Source: Bacillota bacterium (GTDB lineage: Bacteria > Bacillota > Dehalobacteriia > UBA4068). From it: a stretch of DNA of 61,769 bases. The position numbers and the translations under genes are program-made. Under the pieces are notes generated by a model. That model ran no database searches and was not told where the DNA came from. It worked only from the letters and a program-made list of their open reading frames with translations. Position 1 is the first letter of the stretch. Each line of letters begins with the position of its first letter. Location: assembly GCA_024679955.1 (NCBI GenBank), contig JAILCQ010000024.1, positions 1 to 61,769 on the forward strand, read 5' to 3'. This document shows, piece after piece, positions 52,454-61,769 of the stretch.

Positions 52454-53575
52454 ATGCGGGATGAGCGATATGCCGCCTTAGCGAAACAGCTGGTGGAATA
52501 TTCGGTTGCGCTGCAGCCGGGAGAAAAAGTGCTGCTGGAAATCAAAGGCCGGGACGAAGCCCTGACCCGGGAATTGATCAATGCCGTCTATCGCCGCGGC
52601 GGGCGTCCCTTCGTCCATTTGCTGAACGAACGGGTGGAAAAAGAATGGCTGCTGGGCGCGGACGATCAGGCGATGCAGGACCGGGCCCGCTGGGAAGCCC
52701 AGCGCATGAGCGAAATGGACGCCTATATCGGCGTGCGCAGCAAAGACAATCTCTACGACATGAAAGGCGTGGACGACGGTATTCTGGACCGTTACGACAA
52801 ATTATTCTACAAACCGGTTCATTATGATATCCGGGTGGATAAAACCAAATGGGTCATTTTAGGCTACCCCAACGACGCGATGGCGCAAAACGCGGCTATG
52901 CCTACGGATGAATTCGAGGATTTTTATTTCAAAGTATGCTGCCTGGATTACGCCAAATTCTCCAAAGCCATGGACCCTCTGAAAAATCTGCTGGATCACG
53001 CCGACACCGTGCGCATCCGGGGAGAAGGCGTGGATCTGCGTTTCCGCATCACCGGCATGCCTTCGGTAAAATGCGACGGCCGCCTGAATATCCCCGACGG
53101 GGAAGTTTTCACCGCGCCGGTCAAAGACAGCGTAGAAGGCTATATCACCTACAATACCCCCAGCCCCAACCGGGGACAGGTGTTCGAGGGCGTCACCCTG
53201 CGCTTTTCCCAGGGCAAAATCGTGGAAGCCGATTGCCGCTACGGCGACAAAAAGGCTTTGCAGGCCATTTTCGACAGCGATCCCGGCGCCAGATACATTG
53301 GCGAATTTGCTTTCGGCCTCAACCCTTTTATCGAAAAGCCGATGAAAGATATCCTGTTCGACGAAAAAATACTGGGCAGTTTCCACTTCACCCCCGGCAA
53401 CTGCTACAAAAACTGTGACAACGGCAACTACAGCACCATCCACTGGGATATGGTGTATATCATGCGCCCGGAATACGGCGGCTGCGAGATCTATATCGAC
53501 GACGAATTGATCGAAAAGGACGGTGTATTCGTCCGCAAAGATCTGCAAGCCCTCAACCGGGAGAATTTCGTGTAA
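52454..53575 (+). CDS. M29-family aminopeptidase
   Basis: This 373-residue metalloaminopeptidase of the AmpS/PepS/aminopeptidase T family has visible conserved segments: GEGVDLRFRITGM, PDGEVFTAPVKDSVEGYITYNTPS (Glu ligand), GRYIGEFAFGLNP-like, ILFDEKILGSFHFTPGNCY and STIHWDMVYIM (His/Asp ligands). It releases N-terminal residues from peptides in the cytosol. The ATG at 52454 follows GGAGG; an upstream in-frame ATG has none. The next gene starts 12 bases on. Confidence 0.9.
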   Translation: MRDERYAALAKQLVEYSVALQPGEKVLLEIKGRDEALTRELINAVYRRGGRPFVHLLNERVEKEWLLGADDQAMQDRARWEAQRMSEMDAYIGVRSKDNLYDMKGVDDGILDRYDKLFYKPVHYDIRVDKTKWVILGYPNDAMAQNAAMPTDEFEDFYFKVCCLDYAKFSKAMDPLKNLLDHADTVRIRGEGVDLRFRITGMPSVKCDGRLNIPDGEVFTAPVKDSVEGYITYNTPSPNRGQVFEGVTLRFSQGKIVEADCRYGDKKALQAIFDSDPGARYIGEFAFGLNPFIEKPMKDILFDEKILGSFHFTPGNCYKNCDNGNYSTIHWDMVYIMRPEYGGCEIYIDDELIEKDGVFVRKDLQALNRENFV

Positions 53576-53587
53576 AGGAGGCCCACC

Positions 53588-55261
53588 ATGAGCGAAACCG
53601 TTAAAGTCACCTTTGATGACGGCTCCACCGCCCAGGTGGCCAGAGGGGCCACCCTGGCCTATTTGGCCAGCCAGATCCCGGACCGTCCCCTGGAACCTTT
53701 GGCCGCCATCGTCAACGACGAGCTGCAGGAATTGGATTATCCCCTGTTCGCGGACAGCCGCATCGTTTGGCTGGATTTCGACTGCGACCTGGGCCGGGGC
53801 ATATACAAGCGCAGCTCTATCTTTGTGCTGAAAGTCGCGGCGGCGCAGCTTTTCCCCGAGCGGCAGCTGTGGGTCAGCCATTCCCTGGGCGGCGGCCTGT
53901 TCTGCTGGTTGGACCGGCAGGACGGAAGCGCCATTACCCCGGCGGAAGTCGCCTCTTTGGAAGAACAGTATATGGAATTGGTCAACGCGGATCTGCCCAT
54001 CAGCCAAACCCGTATTTCCCGGGAGGACGGCGCGGCTTATTTCAACACCGCCGGCAATCCGGCCAAAGCCCAATTGATCGAGAATCGCGACGACGCCTAT
54101 ATGAGCCTGTATACCTTGGAAGGGGTCAGCGACTATCTGCTGGGGCGCATGGTCAACCGCAGCGGCCTCCTGGGCCAGGTGCGCCTGCAGCCCTTCGAAG
54201 ACGGATTCGTATTGCATTTACCGCCCCGGCATTATCTGGGCTGTGAAAAAAGCGACGATTTCGAGCCCAAACAATTGCATACCATCCTCAACGAATACCA
54301 CGATTGGAGCGAATTGCTGCAAGTGGAAACGGTATCGGATCTGAACCAAATCGTCGAGCGGGGCGAATGCAAGGAATTGATGCTCATCGCCGAAAACCTG
54401 CAGGAAAGAACGTTACATAACATCTCCGACAGCTTGTACGCCCTGTTCCCCGAGGTCCGTCTCATCCTATTGGCCGGCCCTTCCTCTTCCGGCAAAACCA
54501 CCACCACCCAAAGGCTGAAGATCCAGTTCCGCACCTTGGGCATCAACCCCATCACCATTTCCATGGACGATTACTTTGTGGATCGGGACAAAACGCCGCT
54601 GCTGGAAAATGGCAAACCGGATTTTGAAGGCATCGCCGCCCTGAATCTGCCTCTCTTCAATCAGAATATGAACGACTTGCTGGCCGGCAAAGAGGTTTGC
54701 CTGCCCCGCTACGATTTTATGACCGGCAAAAGCATTGCCAATGCCCGGCCCTGCAAACTGTCAGATAAGCAAATCATTATCGTAGAAGGCATTCACGCTT
54801 TAAACGATCAGCTTTCCGCCTCCGTAGACGCCAAATATAAACGCAAAATATTCGTTTCCGCCTTGACGCAGCTTAATTTTGACCAGTATATGCCGGTGGG
54901 CACCTCCGACACCCGCCTGTTCCGGCGCATGGTGCGGGATATGCAGTTCCGCGGCATGTCGCCGGGGGATACGCTCCGGCAATGGGACGATGTGCGCCGG
55001 GGCGAACACCACAATATTTTCCCCTATCAGGAAAACGCCGATTATTTTTTCAATTCCACTTTGATCTACGAGCTGTCCATCCTGCGGCCCATCGTGGAAT
55101 CGGCCCTGTTGACGGTGCCCACGGATCATCCCTGCTACCTGGAAGCCAAAAGACTGCTGCGCTTCATACGCTACTTCAAACCGGCCACCGAAGAATTGCA
55201 GTACGTTCCCTTCAATTCCATCCTGCGGGAATTCTTGGGCGGCGGCATTTTCGACGTATAA
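53588..55261 (+). CDS. TGS-domain nucleoside (uridine) kinase-like protein
   Basis: The 557-residue protein has an N-terminal TGS domain (about 3-65), a threonyl-tRNA-synthetase-like second domain (about 66-230) and a C-terminal uridine kinase/phosphoribulokinase domain with Walker A GPSSSGKTTTT (about 297-307) and SMDDYFVDRD. This fused architecture is widespread in Clostridia, annotated as nucleoside kinase; the natural substrate is unsettled. It is co-transcribed with the M29 peptidase. The ATG follows AAAGGAGG. Confidence 0.9.
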   Translation: MSETVKVTFDDGSTAQVARGATLAYLASQIPDRPLEPLAAIVNDELQELDYPLFADSRIVWLDFDCDLGRGIYKRSSIFVLKVAAAQLFPERQLWVSHSLGGGLFCWLDRQDGSAITPAEVASLEEQYMELVNADLPISQTRISREDGAAYFNTAGNPAKAQLIENRDDAYMSLYTLEGVSDYLLGRMVNRSGLLGQVRLQPFEDGFVLHLPPRHYLGCEKSDDFEPKQLHTILNEYHDWSELLQVETVSDLNQIVERGECKELMLIAENLQERTLHNISDSLYALFPEVRLILLAGPSSSGKTTTTQRLKIQFRTLGINPITISMDDYFVDRDKTPLLENGKPDFEGIAALNLPLFNQNMNDLLAGKEVCLPRYDFMTGKSIANARPCKLSDKQIIIVEGIHALNDQLSASVDAKYKRKIFVSALTQLNFDQYMPVGTSDTRLFRRMVRDMQFRGMSPGDTLRQWDDVRRGEHHNIFPYQENADYFFNSTLIYELSILRPIVESALLTVPTDHPCYLEAKRLLRFIRYFKPATEELQYVPFNSILREFLGGGIFDV

Positions 55262-55298
55262 TATCCCTGCCGCCGGTCAGGCGGCAGGGCCCAACCCC

Positions 55299-55342
55299 GC
55301 CGGGAACGGAGAAAATCCCTCCGGATTTCCCCTGTTCCCGGC
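55299..55342 (+). terminator. Long hairpin after the kinase gene
   Basis: GCCGGGAAC/GTTCCCGGC with inner AAATCC/GGATTT. A separate 10-bp hairpin CCCTGCCGCC/GGCGGCAGGG lies at 55265-55289. No clean U tract follows either. Confidence 0.55.
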
Positions 55343-55375
55343 AGGCGTATCTCAAAAGCAAGCAAAATTTTTTCC

Positions 55376-55404
55376 TTGCTTTTTTTTATTGTCTGCTATA
55401 TAAT
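55376..55404 (+). promoter_or_regulatory. Promoter of tRNA-Gly and tRNA-Arg
   Basis: TTGCTT at 55376-55381, 17-base spacer, TATAAT at 55399-55404, 13 bases before tRNA-Gly. Confidence 0.8.
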
Positions 55405-55417
55405 AGTTACCATCCGC

Positions 55418-55491
55418 GCGGGTGTAACTCAATGGCAGAGTTCCAGCCTTCCAAGCTGGCTACGTGGGTTCGATTCCCATCACCCGCTCCA
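55418..55491 (+). tRNA. tRNA-Gly (TCC)
   Basis: Acceptor GCGGGTG/CACCCGC, anticodon TCC in CTTCCAA, T-loop TTCGATT, encoded CCA. Confidence 0.95.
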
Positions 55492-55500
55492 TTTTTTTGA

Positions 55501-55577
<77 letters not shown>

Positions 55578-55581
55578 TAGC

Positions 55582-55632
55582 AAAAGGATCCGCATCTGTT
55601 TCCCTTTAGAAACAGGCGCGGATCCTTTTTTA
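55582..55632 (+). terminator. Terminator of the tRNA-Gly/Arg operon
   Basis: AAAAGGATCCGC...GCGGATCCTTTTTT with an inner CTGTTTC/GAAACAG stem. It could also serve the converging MFS gene. Confidence 0.88.
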
Positions 55633-55724
55633 TTTCCCGGCTCCGCCATACGCCCCTATGCCAAAAGCCTGCGCCGCCCCTGCCGTTCCCGGGGCCGCAA
55701 AAGCAACGACGATATGCCGCGGCG

Positions 55725-56960
55725 CTATGCCTCTTTTTCCAAATCCCGCAATGCTTTCCCCATGGGTATGCGCAGCGCGATGATTGCCAGACATACGCCG
55801 GAAAACAATATCATCATGGCGGATCCCCCGCCTGCCCCCCGGCCTGTCAGCCTGCCCAAAGCATCGGCGGCGACCCCGGATATGCTGTAAGCCGCCACAT
55901 AACCAAGCTGCGATAGGAAGCCGATCAGCCCCCAGGCCCGGCCCTGGAAATCGTCGGGGATATGGACTCTCGTCAGATAATCCAAACAGTTATTGGCAAA
56001 AGGCAAAGTGGCAAAAAACAAAAAGCCGAAAACGCACATCGGCAAAATCCGCGCAAACATGGCAAAGCCAAACATCGCGATGCCGGCAAGAGCCAGGGAT
56101 ATGCTCAAAACCCGGATAAAATGCCCCTTTATCCCCCATATCCCCAAAACGATCCCCGAGGCAAGCATACCGCAGGCGCATATCGTCTCGGCAATGCCCA
56201 AGAGCTTGGCGTCCGCAAAGGACAGTACCAGCGGCGCGGCCAACACCTGAAACACGCCCATAAACAAAGTAACGGCGGAGGCGATCCAAACCAGCCTGCA
56301 TACCCCCGGCCGGTCATGCACCGCCTGCCAGCCCGCCTTCAATCTTTGCAGAAACGGTTCTGCCGTGGCCTCCGCTTTCCTGGCGGCAATGCCTTTTCGC
56401 ACCACCGCCGTACAGAGAACGGTAAAAAAGAAAGTGCCTATATCGATCTGCAAAAGCAGCTTGATATCGCTTATGCTTAAAAGGAACCCGGCTATAATAG
56501 GAGAGAACAGGTATTTGGCGCTCCCCGCCAGAGAAACCAGTCCGTTTGCTTTGGAATATTCCTCCTTGGTCAGCAAATCGGTAATGGTCGCTTTATAGGA
56601 CGGTTCCAGCAGCGAGGAAAAAACGGAACTGACGCACACGCCGGCGGCGATTTGCGTCAATGTGGCCCCGCCGTTCATCATGCATACCAATATGAACACG
56701 ATGCCCAGCCCGGAGCAGCCATCGCCCACCATCATCAACAGCCTTCTGTCATACCTGTCCGCCAGCACGCCGGCGGGCACGCTCAAAAGCAGCCCCGGCA
56801 AAAATCCCAGCAGGGTGATGAGGGCCATATCGGCCGCCCGCCCCGTTTGATGAAAAATATATACACCCAGCCCGAAACTACTGAGGCCGCCGCCGATCTG
56901 GGAAATCAGCTCGCCGGCCCATAACAGCATGAATTTCCTGAAATTCTGTCCTGTTTTCAT
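55725..56960 (-). CDS. MFS efflux transporter
   Basis: This 411-residue protein has twelve predicted helices of the MFS_1/MFS_3 type. The motif A-like segment GVLADRYDRRLLMMVGDG lies between helices 2 and 3 and is characteristic of drug/macrolide exporters of Bacillota. The start at 56960 has AAAAGG at 6 bases; an ATG at 56987 is the alternative. It lies 106 bases after a tetR gene on the same strand, which suggests a self-regulated efflux unit. Confidence 0.88.
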   Translation of the reverse strand: MKTGQNFRKFMLLWAGELISQIGGGLSSFGLGVYIFHQTGRAADMALITLLGFLPGLLLSVPAGVLADRYDRRLLMMVGDGCSGLGIVFILVCMMNGGATLTQIAAGVCVSSVFSSLLEPSYKATITDLLTKEEYSKANGLVSLAGSAKYLFSPIIAGFLLSISDIKLLLQIDIGTFFFTVLCTAVVRKGIAARKAEATAEPFLQRLKAGWQAVHDRPGVCRLVWIASAVTLFMGVFQVLAAPLVLSFADAKLLGIAETICACGMLASGIVLGIWGIKGHFIRVLSISLALAGIAMFGFAMFARILPMCVFGFLFFATLPFANNCLDYLTRVHIPDDFQGRAWGLIGFLSQLGYVAAYSISGVAADALGRLTGRGAGGGSAMMILFSGVCLAIIALRIPMGKALRDLEKEA

Positions 56961-57066
56961 CCTCTGCCTTTTCTCCGCTATATTCATCCGGCCGCCTGCA
57001 CCCTGGCGGTTTGCCGGAATCCAGCCTCCGTTCGCCGCCGTAACGATGGAGCGCCCCGAAAACGTC

Positions 57067-57660
57067 CTATTTCTGAATGATCTCTGCAACAAAGCGCATG
57101 GTTCCGGGGGCAGCGCCGAGGGTTTTTTCCACCATATCGATAAACACATCCACATCCCTGGCGGTAAAGTCTTTTTCATCAAAAAGACCGCTGCTCAAAA
57201 GCAAAATTGCCCGGATCCGCTCCGGAATATTGTCGCAATGGAACAAGCCCGCCTTTCTACCTTCCTCCGCCACTTGCGACAGCAAAGGGATCATTTTCTC
57301 CATAAGCTTTCGATTCATTTTATCATGCAGCAAAATATTTTCCGGCCGGTGCAGCGCATCCTGAATGGTCAGCTCCTTGCCACTTGGGCGGTAAGCCAGC
57401 ATCACGCCGGTTATTTTTTCCGGCAAAGATATATCGGAAGCCAATACCCGGGCCGCTTTCGCCGAGCCCTCTTCCAGCATCCTTTCAATGACTTCTTCCA
57501 GCATCTGCTCTTTGCTTTGGAAATAATGATAGTATGTGCCCTTGGCGATCCGGGCTTCCGCTATGATTTCATCCACGCTTGTATGCGCATAGCCCTTTTC
57601 CATAAATTTTCTGCGGGCGATCTGCAGCAAAGCGTCTTTTCTTTTTTCCCCTTTCTTCAT
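57067..57660 (-). CDS. TetR-family regulator of the adjacent efflux pump
   Basis: In this 197-residue protein the N-terminal HTH (KDALLQIARRKFMEKGYAHTSVDEIIAEARIAKGTYYHYFQSKEQML, about 6-52) is typical of TetR. The C-terminal ligand domain is unassigned. The ATG at 57660 follows GGAGGCGGG. Its promoter is a consensus TTGACA-TATAAT pair with a palindrome just downstream. It probably represses itself and the MFS gene until a drug binds. Confidence 0.9.
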   Translation of the reverse strand: MKKGEKRKDALLQIARRKFMEKGYAHTSVDEIIAEARIAKGTYYHYFQSKEQMLEEVIERMLEEGSAKAARVLASDISLPEKITGVMLAYRPSGKELTIQDALHRPENILLHDKMNRKLMEKMIPLLSQVAEEGRKAGLFHCDNIPERIRAILLLSSGLFDEKDFTARDVDVFIDMVEKTLGAAPGTMRFVAEIIQK

Positions 57661-57676
57661 TGCCCGCCTCCATAAT

Positions 57677-57689
57677 CGACTATCAGTCG
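57677..57689. promoter_or_regulatory. Putative TetR operator
   Basis: CGACTATCAGTCG, a perfect 5-bp-arm palindrome between the tetR -10 box and its ATG. Confidence 0.6.
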
Positions 57690-57705
57690 GTTTTATTCCT
57701 TGCCC

Positions 57706-57734
57706 ATTATAATCCGCCTGCCGGGCATTGTCAA
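57706..57734 (-). promoter_or_regulatory. Promoter of tetR-MFS
   Basis: On the minus strand TTGACA (57734-57729), 17-base spacer, TATAAT (57711-57706): full consensus. Confidence 0.88.
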
Positions 57735-58024
57735 ACATTTTCGACCTGTAGCCGGTTTATTGAAAAGCTCGCAAAACCGGCCCGCAAAACGCCGCCCACC
57801 CATCTCCTGACAGGCGGCGGCATTCCCGATTCGCGCCGGGCAGTCGCCCTTGGCCGCCATCGGCCCCTACCCTCCCCTGCTTGCCGCTATTCCGGCCTGC
57901 CTCTCCCGCCCGGGCTTACGCCCGCCCCCTTCTTCCCAAAGAAGAAAACGGAAGAAAACAAGCGTTTAACAAAGCATTTATCCAAATACATCCAAAATCA
58001 CCTGATTTTAGCTGTTTTTACTGT
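57735..58024. other. Intergenic region between tetR and groES promoters
   Basis: GC-rich first half and an A-rich second half. I see no frame with a ribosome site, no tRNA and no strong hairpin. Confidence 0.55.
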
Positions 58025-58053
58025 TTGCCACTCTGACCAAATTTGATTATTAT
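58025..58053 (+). promoter_or_regulatory. groESL promoter
   Basis: TTGCCA at 58025-58030, 17-base spacer, TATTAT at 58048-58053 (a TATAAT also begins at 58051). CIRCE follows directly. Confidence 0.65.
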
Positions 58054-58064
58054 AATAGCTGTGA

Positions 58065-58091
58065 CTAGCACTCGTCCGAAGTGAGTGCTAG
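58065..58091. promoter_or_regulatory. CIRCE element (HrcA operator)
   Basis: CTAGCACTC-N9-GAGTGCTAG, the perfect inverted repeat bound by HrcA. It places groESL under heat-shock control. Confidence 0.95.
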
Positions 58092-58157
58092 CAAACCCCG
58101 ATCGCGCATTGTTTTTTCTTTTCATATTAAACTTTTATTACGCAAGGAGGACGCATC

Positions 58158-60088
<1,931 letters not shown>

Positions 60089-60131
60089 TCCATCGGCCCA
60101 ACCGCTCTTAATCCACTCCATCGGTTAAGCC

Positions 60132-60167
60132 AACGGCCGGTTCAGGATATCCTGGACCGGCCGTTTT
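60132..60167 (+). terminator. Terminator of groESL
   Basis: Long stem AACGGCCGGTTCAGGAT/ATCCTGGACCGGCCGTT (one G-U pair), followed by TT-G-TTTC. Confidence 0.88.
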
Positions 60168-60227
60168 GTTTCGTCTTGATAAACCTCCGGCTACGCCAAA
60201 GGATATTTATTCCATACTGCGGCGGCG

Positions 60228-60671
60228 TTACTCCGCCAGATTGGTCACGCGGATCAGCCCTTTCTTCTCCCGCCGCAGGGCAAATTCCACGATGTCCCGG
60301 GTGTTGCCCACGCGTTTTGCGTTATAGCAGATCAGAAAACTGCTGCTCTGTACCATGTACCGATTGGCTCGGACGATGGCCGCGGACTTGGGCACAAACT
60401 CCATCCCTTCCGGGTAAAAAGTGGCGTCGTAATCCTCCGGAATGCGCACCTGGTGATACGGATAATAAGGCAACAGCAACATAAGCGTCACCTGCCGGTG
60501 GCGCTTTCTTGCATCCCGAACCACCCCTGCGGCCATCTTATCGAACTGCCCGTAATGCCCCACCACAAACTCGGTCACGCTGTATTCCGTGATGTGCCGC
60601 TCAACAGCCTCGCCCAGCTTTGCCCGCAGCGCCGCCGGCACATGCCGATGTCCGATAAAGAAACAAGTCAT
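60228..60671 (-). CDS. SLOG-type (YspA/DUF1273-like) nucleotide-binding protein
   Basis: The 147-residue protein begins CFFIGHRHVP, followed by VTEFVVGHYGQFDKMAAGVV, LMLLLPYYPY and IVRANRYMVQSSSFLICYN. This is the Rossmann-like pattern of SLOG proteins, which are thought to bind a nucleotide-derived ligand or act in phage/stress responses. The ATG at 60671 follows GGGAGA. Its first 71 bases are duplicated at 61111-61181. Confidence 0.7.
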   Translation of the reverse strand: MTCFFIGHRHVPAALRAKLGEAVERHITEYSVTEFVVGHYGQFDKMAAGVVRDARKRHRQVTLMLLLPYYPYHQVRIPEDYDATFYPEGMEFVPKSAAIVRANRYMVQSSSFLICYNAKRVGNTRDIVEFALRREKKGLIRVTNLAE

Positions 60672-60788
60672 CCCTTTTGTTCTCCCGATAATTTTATTAA
60701 TCGTTAAAATCATACGATATAAATTATTAAAATGCAACGGTTTATAAAAGTATAATTAACGAGAAAACTAAGCAAGGGGTGATACGTC

Positions 60789-61097
60789 GTGCAAGATGTT
60801 TTGTCTGTGATAACAAAACACCGGGAAGCGCGGGGTTGGACAGAATATCAGCTTGCTGAACGATCCGGCCTGCCGCAATCGACGATATCCTCCTGGTACC
60901 GTAAAAATATGGTGCCAACGATACCGTCGCTGGTCAAAATCTGTGACGCTTTTGGGATCACGCTGTCACAGTTGTTTGCGCTGGAAGGTGATGCGGTAAT
61001 ATTGACGCCTGCACAGCAAAAGCTTATGGATCGCTGGTCGCGCCTGAGCGAAGAACAGCAGGAAGTCGTGTTTCAACTCATCGATAAGATGAAGTAG
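60789..61097 (+). CDS. Xre-family HTH regulator
   Basis: This 102-residue protein has an HTH (ARGWTEYQLAERSGLPQSTISSWYRKN, about 14-40) and a helical tail (LSEEQQEVVFQLIDKMK). The start is a GTG at 60789 behind AAGGGGTG. It is divergent from the SLOG-like gene. It ends against the duplicated SLOG fragment, in a region that looks like an accessory island. Confidence 0.8.
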   Translation: MQDVLSVITKHREARGWTEYQLAERSGLPQSTISSWYRKNMVPTIPSLVKICDAFGITLSQLFALEGDAVILTPAQQKLMDRWSRLSEEQQEVVFQLIDKMK

Positions 61098-61110
61098 GTA
61101 AGTCAGCTGC

Positions 61111-61181
61111 TCGATAGCCTCGTCCAGCTTTGGCCGCGGCGCCGCCGGCACATGCCGATGTCCGATAAAGAAACAAGTCAT
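61111..61181 (-). pseudogene. Duplicated 5' fragment of the SLOG-like gene
   Basis: Seventy-one bases match 60601-60671 at 66 positions and encode the same first 24 residues apart from three or so changes (CFFIGHRHVPAAPRPKL). Beyond this the frame runs into the antisense of the Xre gene. It is a truncated copy, not a functional gene. Confidence 0.85.
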
Positions 61182-61302
61182 GCTGTCACGCCTCCCGCGT
61201 TCATCTTAGCATAAAAACGCGGACTAACACACCAACAAGGACTATTTTATGTACTACTCTCCATATACGGATAGTACAGTTACAGGATCGAGTGGTGATA
61301 TC

Positions 61303-61542
61303 ATGCAGTTGAATGAAGCGATCCGTGCGCGGCTGGCTGAGCTATTAAAAGAGCGCGGCATGACGCAATATCAGCTTTATAGGCAAAGCGGCGTTCCCAA
61401 ATCCACGATCGGGAATGTCATGAACTGCGCCTATGATTCTGTCAAGCTGCGGATCATCCACGAAATATGCCAGGGATTGCAGATCGACATCTCCGACTTT
61501 TTCAACTCTCCGCTTTTTCGAGAGGATAATTTGGAGCCGTAA
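61303..61542 (+). CDS. Xre-family HTH regulator
   Basis: The protein has 79 residues and is almost entirely an HTH (LKERGMTQYQLYRQSGVPKSTIGNVMN, about 12-38), ending SDFFNSPLFREDNLEP. An in-frame upstream start exists, but the ATG at 61303 has GTGGTGAT upstream and matches the length of short Xre proteins. It lies next to the IS3 end. Function unknown; possibly regulates a mobile element. Confidence 0.78.
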   Translation: MQLNEAIRARLAELLKERGMTQYQLYRQSGVPKSTIGNVMNCAYDSVKLRIIHEICQGLQIDISDFFNSPLFREDNLEP

Positions 61543-61634
61543 ATCAAATAACGAGCCGTTCTATAAAATATCGCTTGCCCTTGAGGTGGGCATGGATAGG
61601 CTTGCAAAAAAACAAACAGGAGTGCCGCATGATA

Positions 61635-61769
61635 TGTACCCAGTTTCCTGGACACATTGATTTATGACCGAGGCTCAACAGGTGGATGCCATTCTGTACT
61701 TTACAGGTGGCATCCATTTTGTTTTTGCCTGGATGCGCTCGTTATTGTAGTAGTCAATATAATCCGCTA
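61635..61769. mobile_element. IS3-family insertion sequence, one end only
   Basis: The terminal sequence TGTACCCAGTTTCCTGGACA at 61635-61654 looks like the outer inverted repeat of an IS3-group element. It continues past the right edge. Confidence 0.65.
61675..61769 (-). CDS. IS3-family transposase (OrfB), C-terminal 31 codons
   Basis: The frame reads DYIDYYNNERIQAKTKWMPP then VKYRMAS and a TGA stop at 61675-61677. This is the classical rve-type C-terminus of IS3/IS150 OrfB. The rest, with the DDE residues, lies beyond the window. Confidence 0.85.
   Translation of the reverse strand, partial: ADYIDYYNNERIQAKTKWMPPVKYRMASTC

Noticed and set aside
52859-54217. 452-codon minus-strand frame
   Set aside because: Antisense to the M29 peptidase and nucleoside kinase genes, both well conserved.
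60966-61181. 71-codon frame beginning like the SLOG protein
   Set aside because: Only the first 24 codons are homologous; the remainder is antisense of the Xre gene. Listed as a fragment instead.

Overview
The window looks like chromosome of an anaerobic, endospore-forming member of the Bacillota, class Clostridia. The signs are a PdaB-like sporulation deacetylase, Cys-rich coat-like proteins behind sigma-K-like promoters, an SLH surface protein, a CIRCE-controlled groESL operon, minCDE and a YedE/YedF selenium-type cluster. No rRNA or other phylogenetic marker is present, so I do not name a genus. Host genes are GC-rich with clear ribosome sites, and most transcription units end in textbook hairpin terminators.

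Layout. 1-17.9 kb is host: deacetylase (cut by the left edge), SLH protein, Cys-rich coat-like protein, zinc-ribbon protein, cold-shock protein, a pyruvyl-transferase/FrhB fusion, a lipoprotein, trkA-trkH potassium uptake, a WG-repeat membrane protein, a selenium/sulfur cluster (lysR, yedE, tusA/yedF, DUF3343), an EamA exporter behind a triplicated 14-bp repeat, and deoC.

17.9-39.7 kb is a compact prophage-like element of about 21.8 kb. Almost all of it reads leftward from a divergent repressor/Cro-type switch with four copies of a 15-bp operator: zinc ribbon, ArpU/RinA-like activator, small and large terminase, adaptor, portal, scaffold, SU10-type capsid, P22-gp10/T7-gp12-like tail nozzle, a run of fibre genes (one collagen-like), a glycosyltransferase, Ig-like protein, holins and M15 endolysin. 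I see no integrase, excisionase, replication or recombination gene. A rightward comEA-like DNA-uptake gene with its own promoter sits inside the virion operon. The large terminase carries an in-frame TAA, one fibre gene is frameshifted, and the repressor has Gly where the catalytic Ser of the S24/LexA fold should be. The element therefore looks decayed, or domesticated and locked.

39.7-61.8 kb is host again: msrA, a HAD phosphatase, two small acidic proteins, tRNA-Cys and tRNA-Leu(TAA), a taurine/nitrate-type ABC importer, an HTH-desulfoferrodoxin fusion regulator, GlsB, a Fic enzyme behind a repeated TTCCCTTA motif, tRNA-Leu(CAG), minCDE with a short MinC, DUF1540, small Gly-rich and Cys-rich spore-type genes, an M29 aminopeptidase with a TGS-uridine-kinase-like enzyme, tRNA-Gly and tRNA-Arg, a TetR-MFS efflux pair, groESL, then a patchy right end with a SLOG-like gene, its partial duplicate, two small HTH regulators and the end of an IS3-family element cut by the window.
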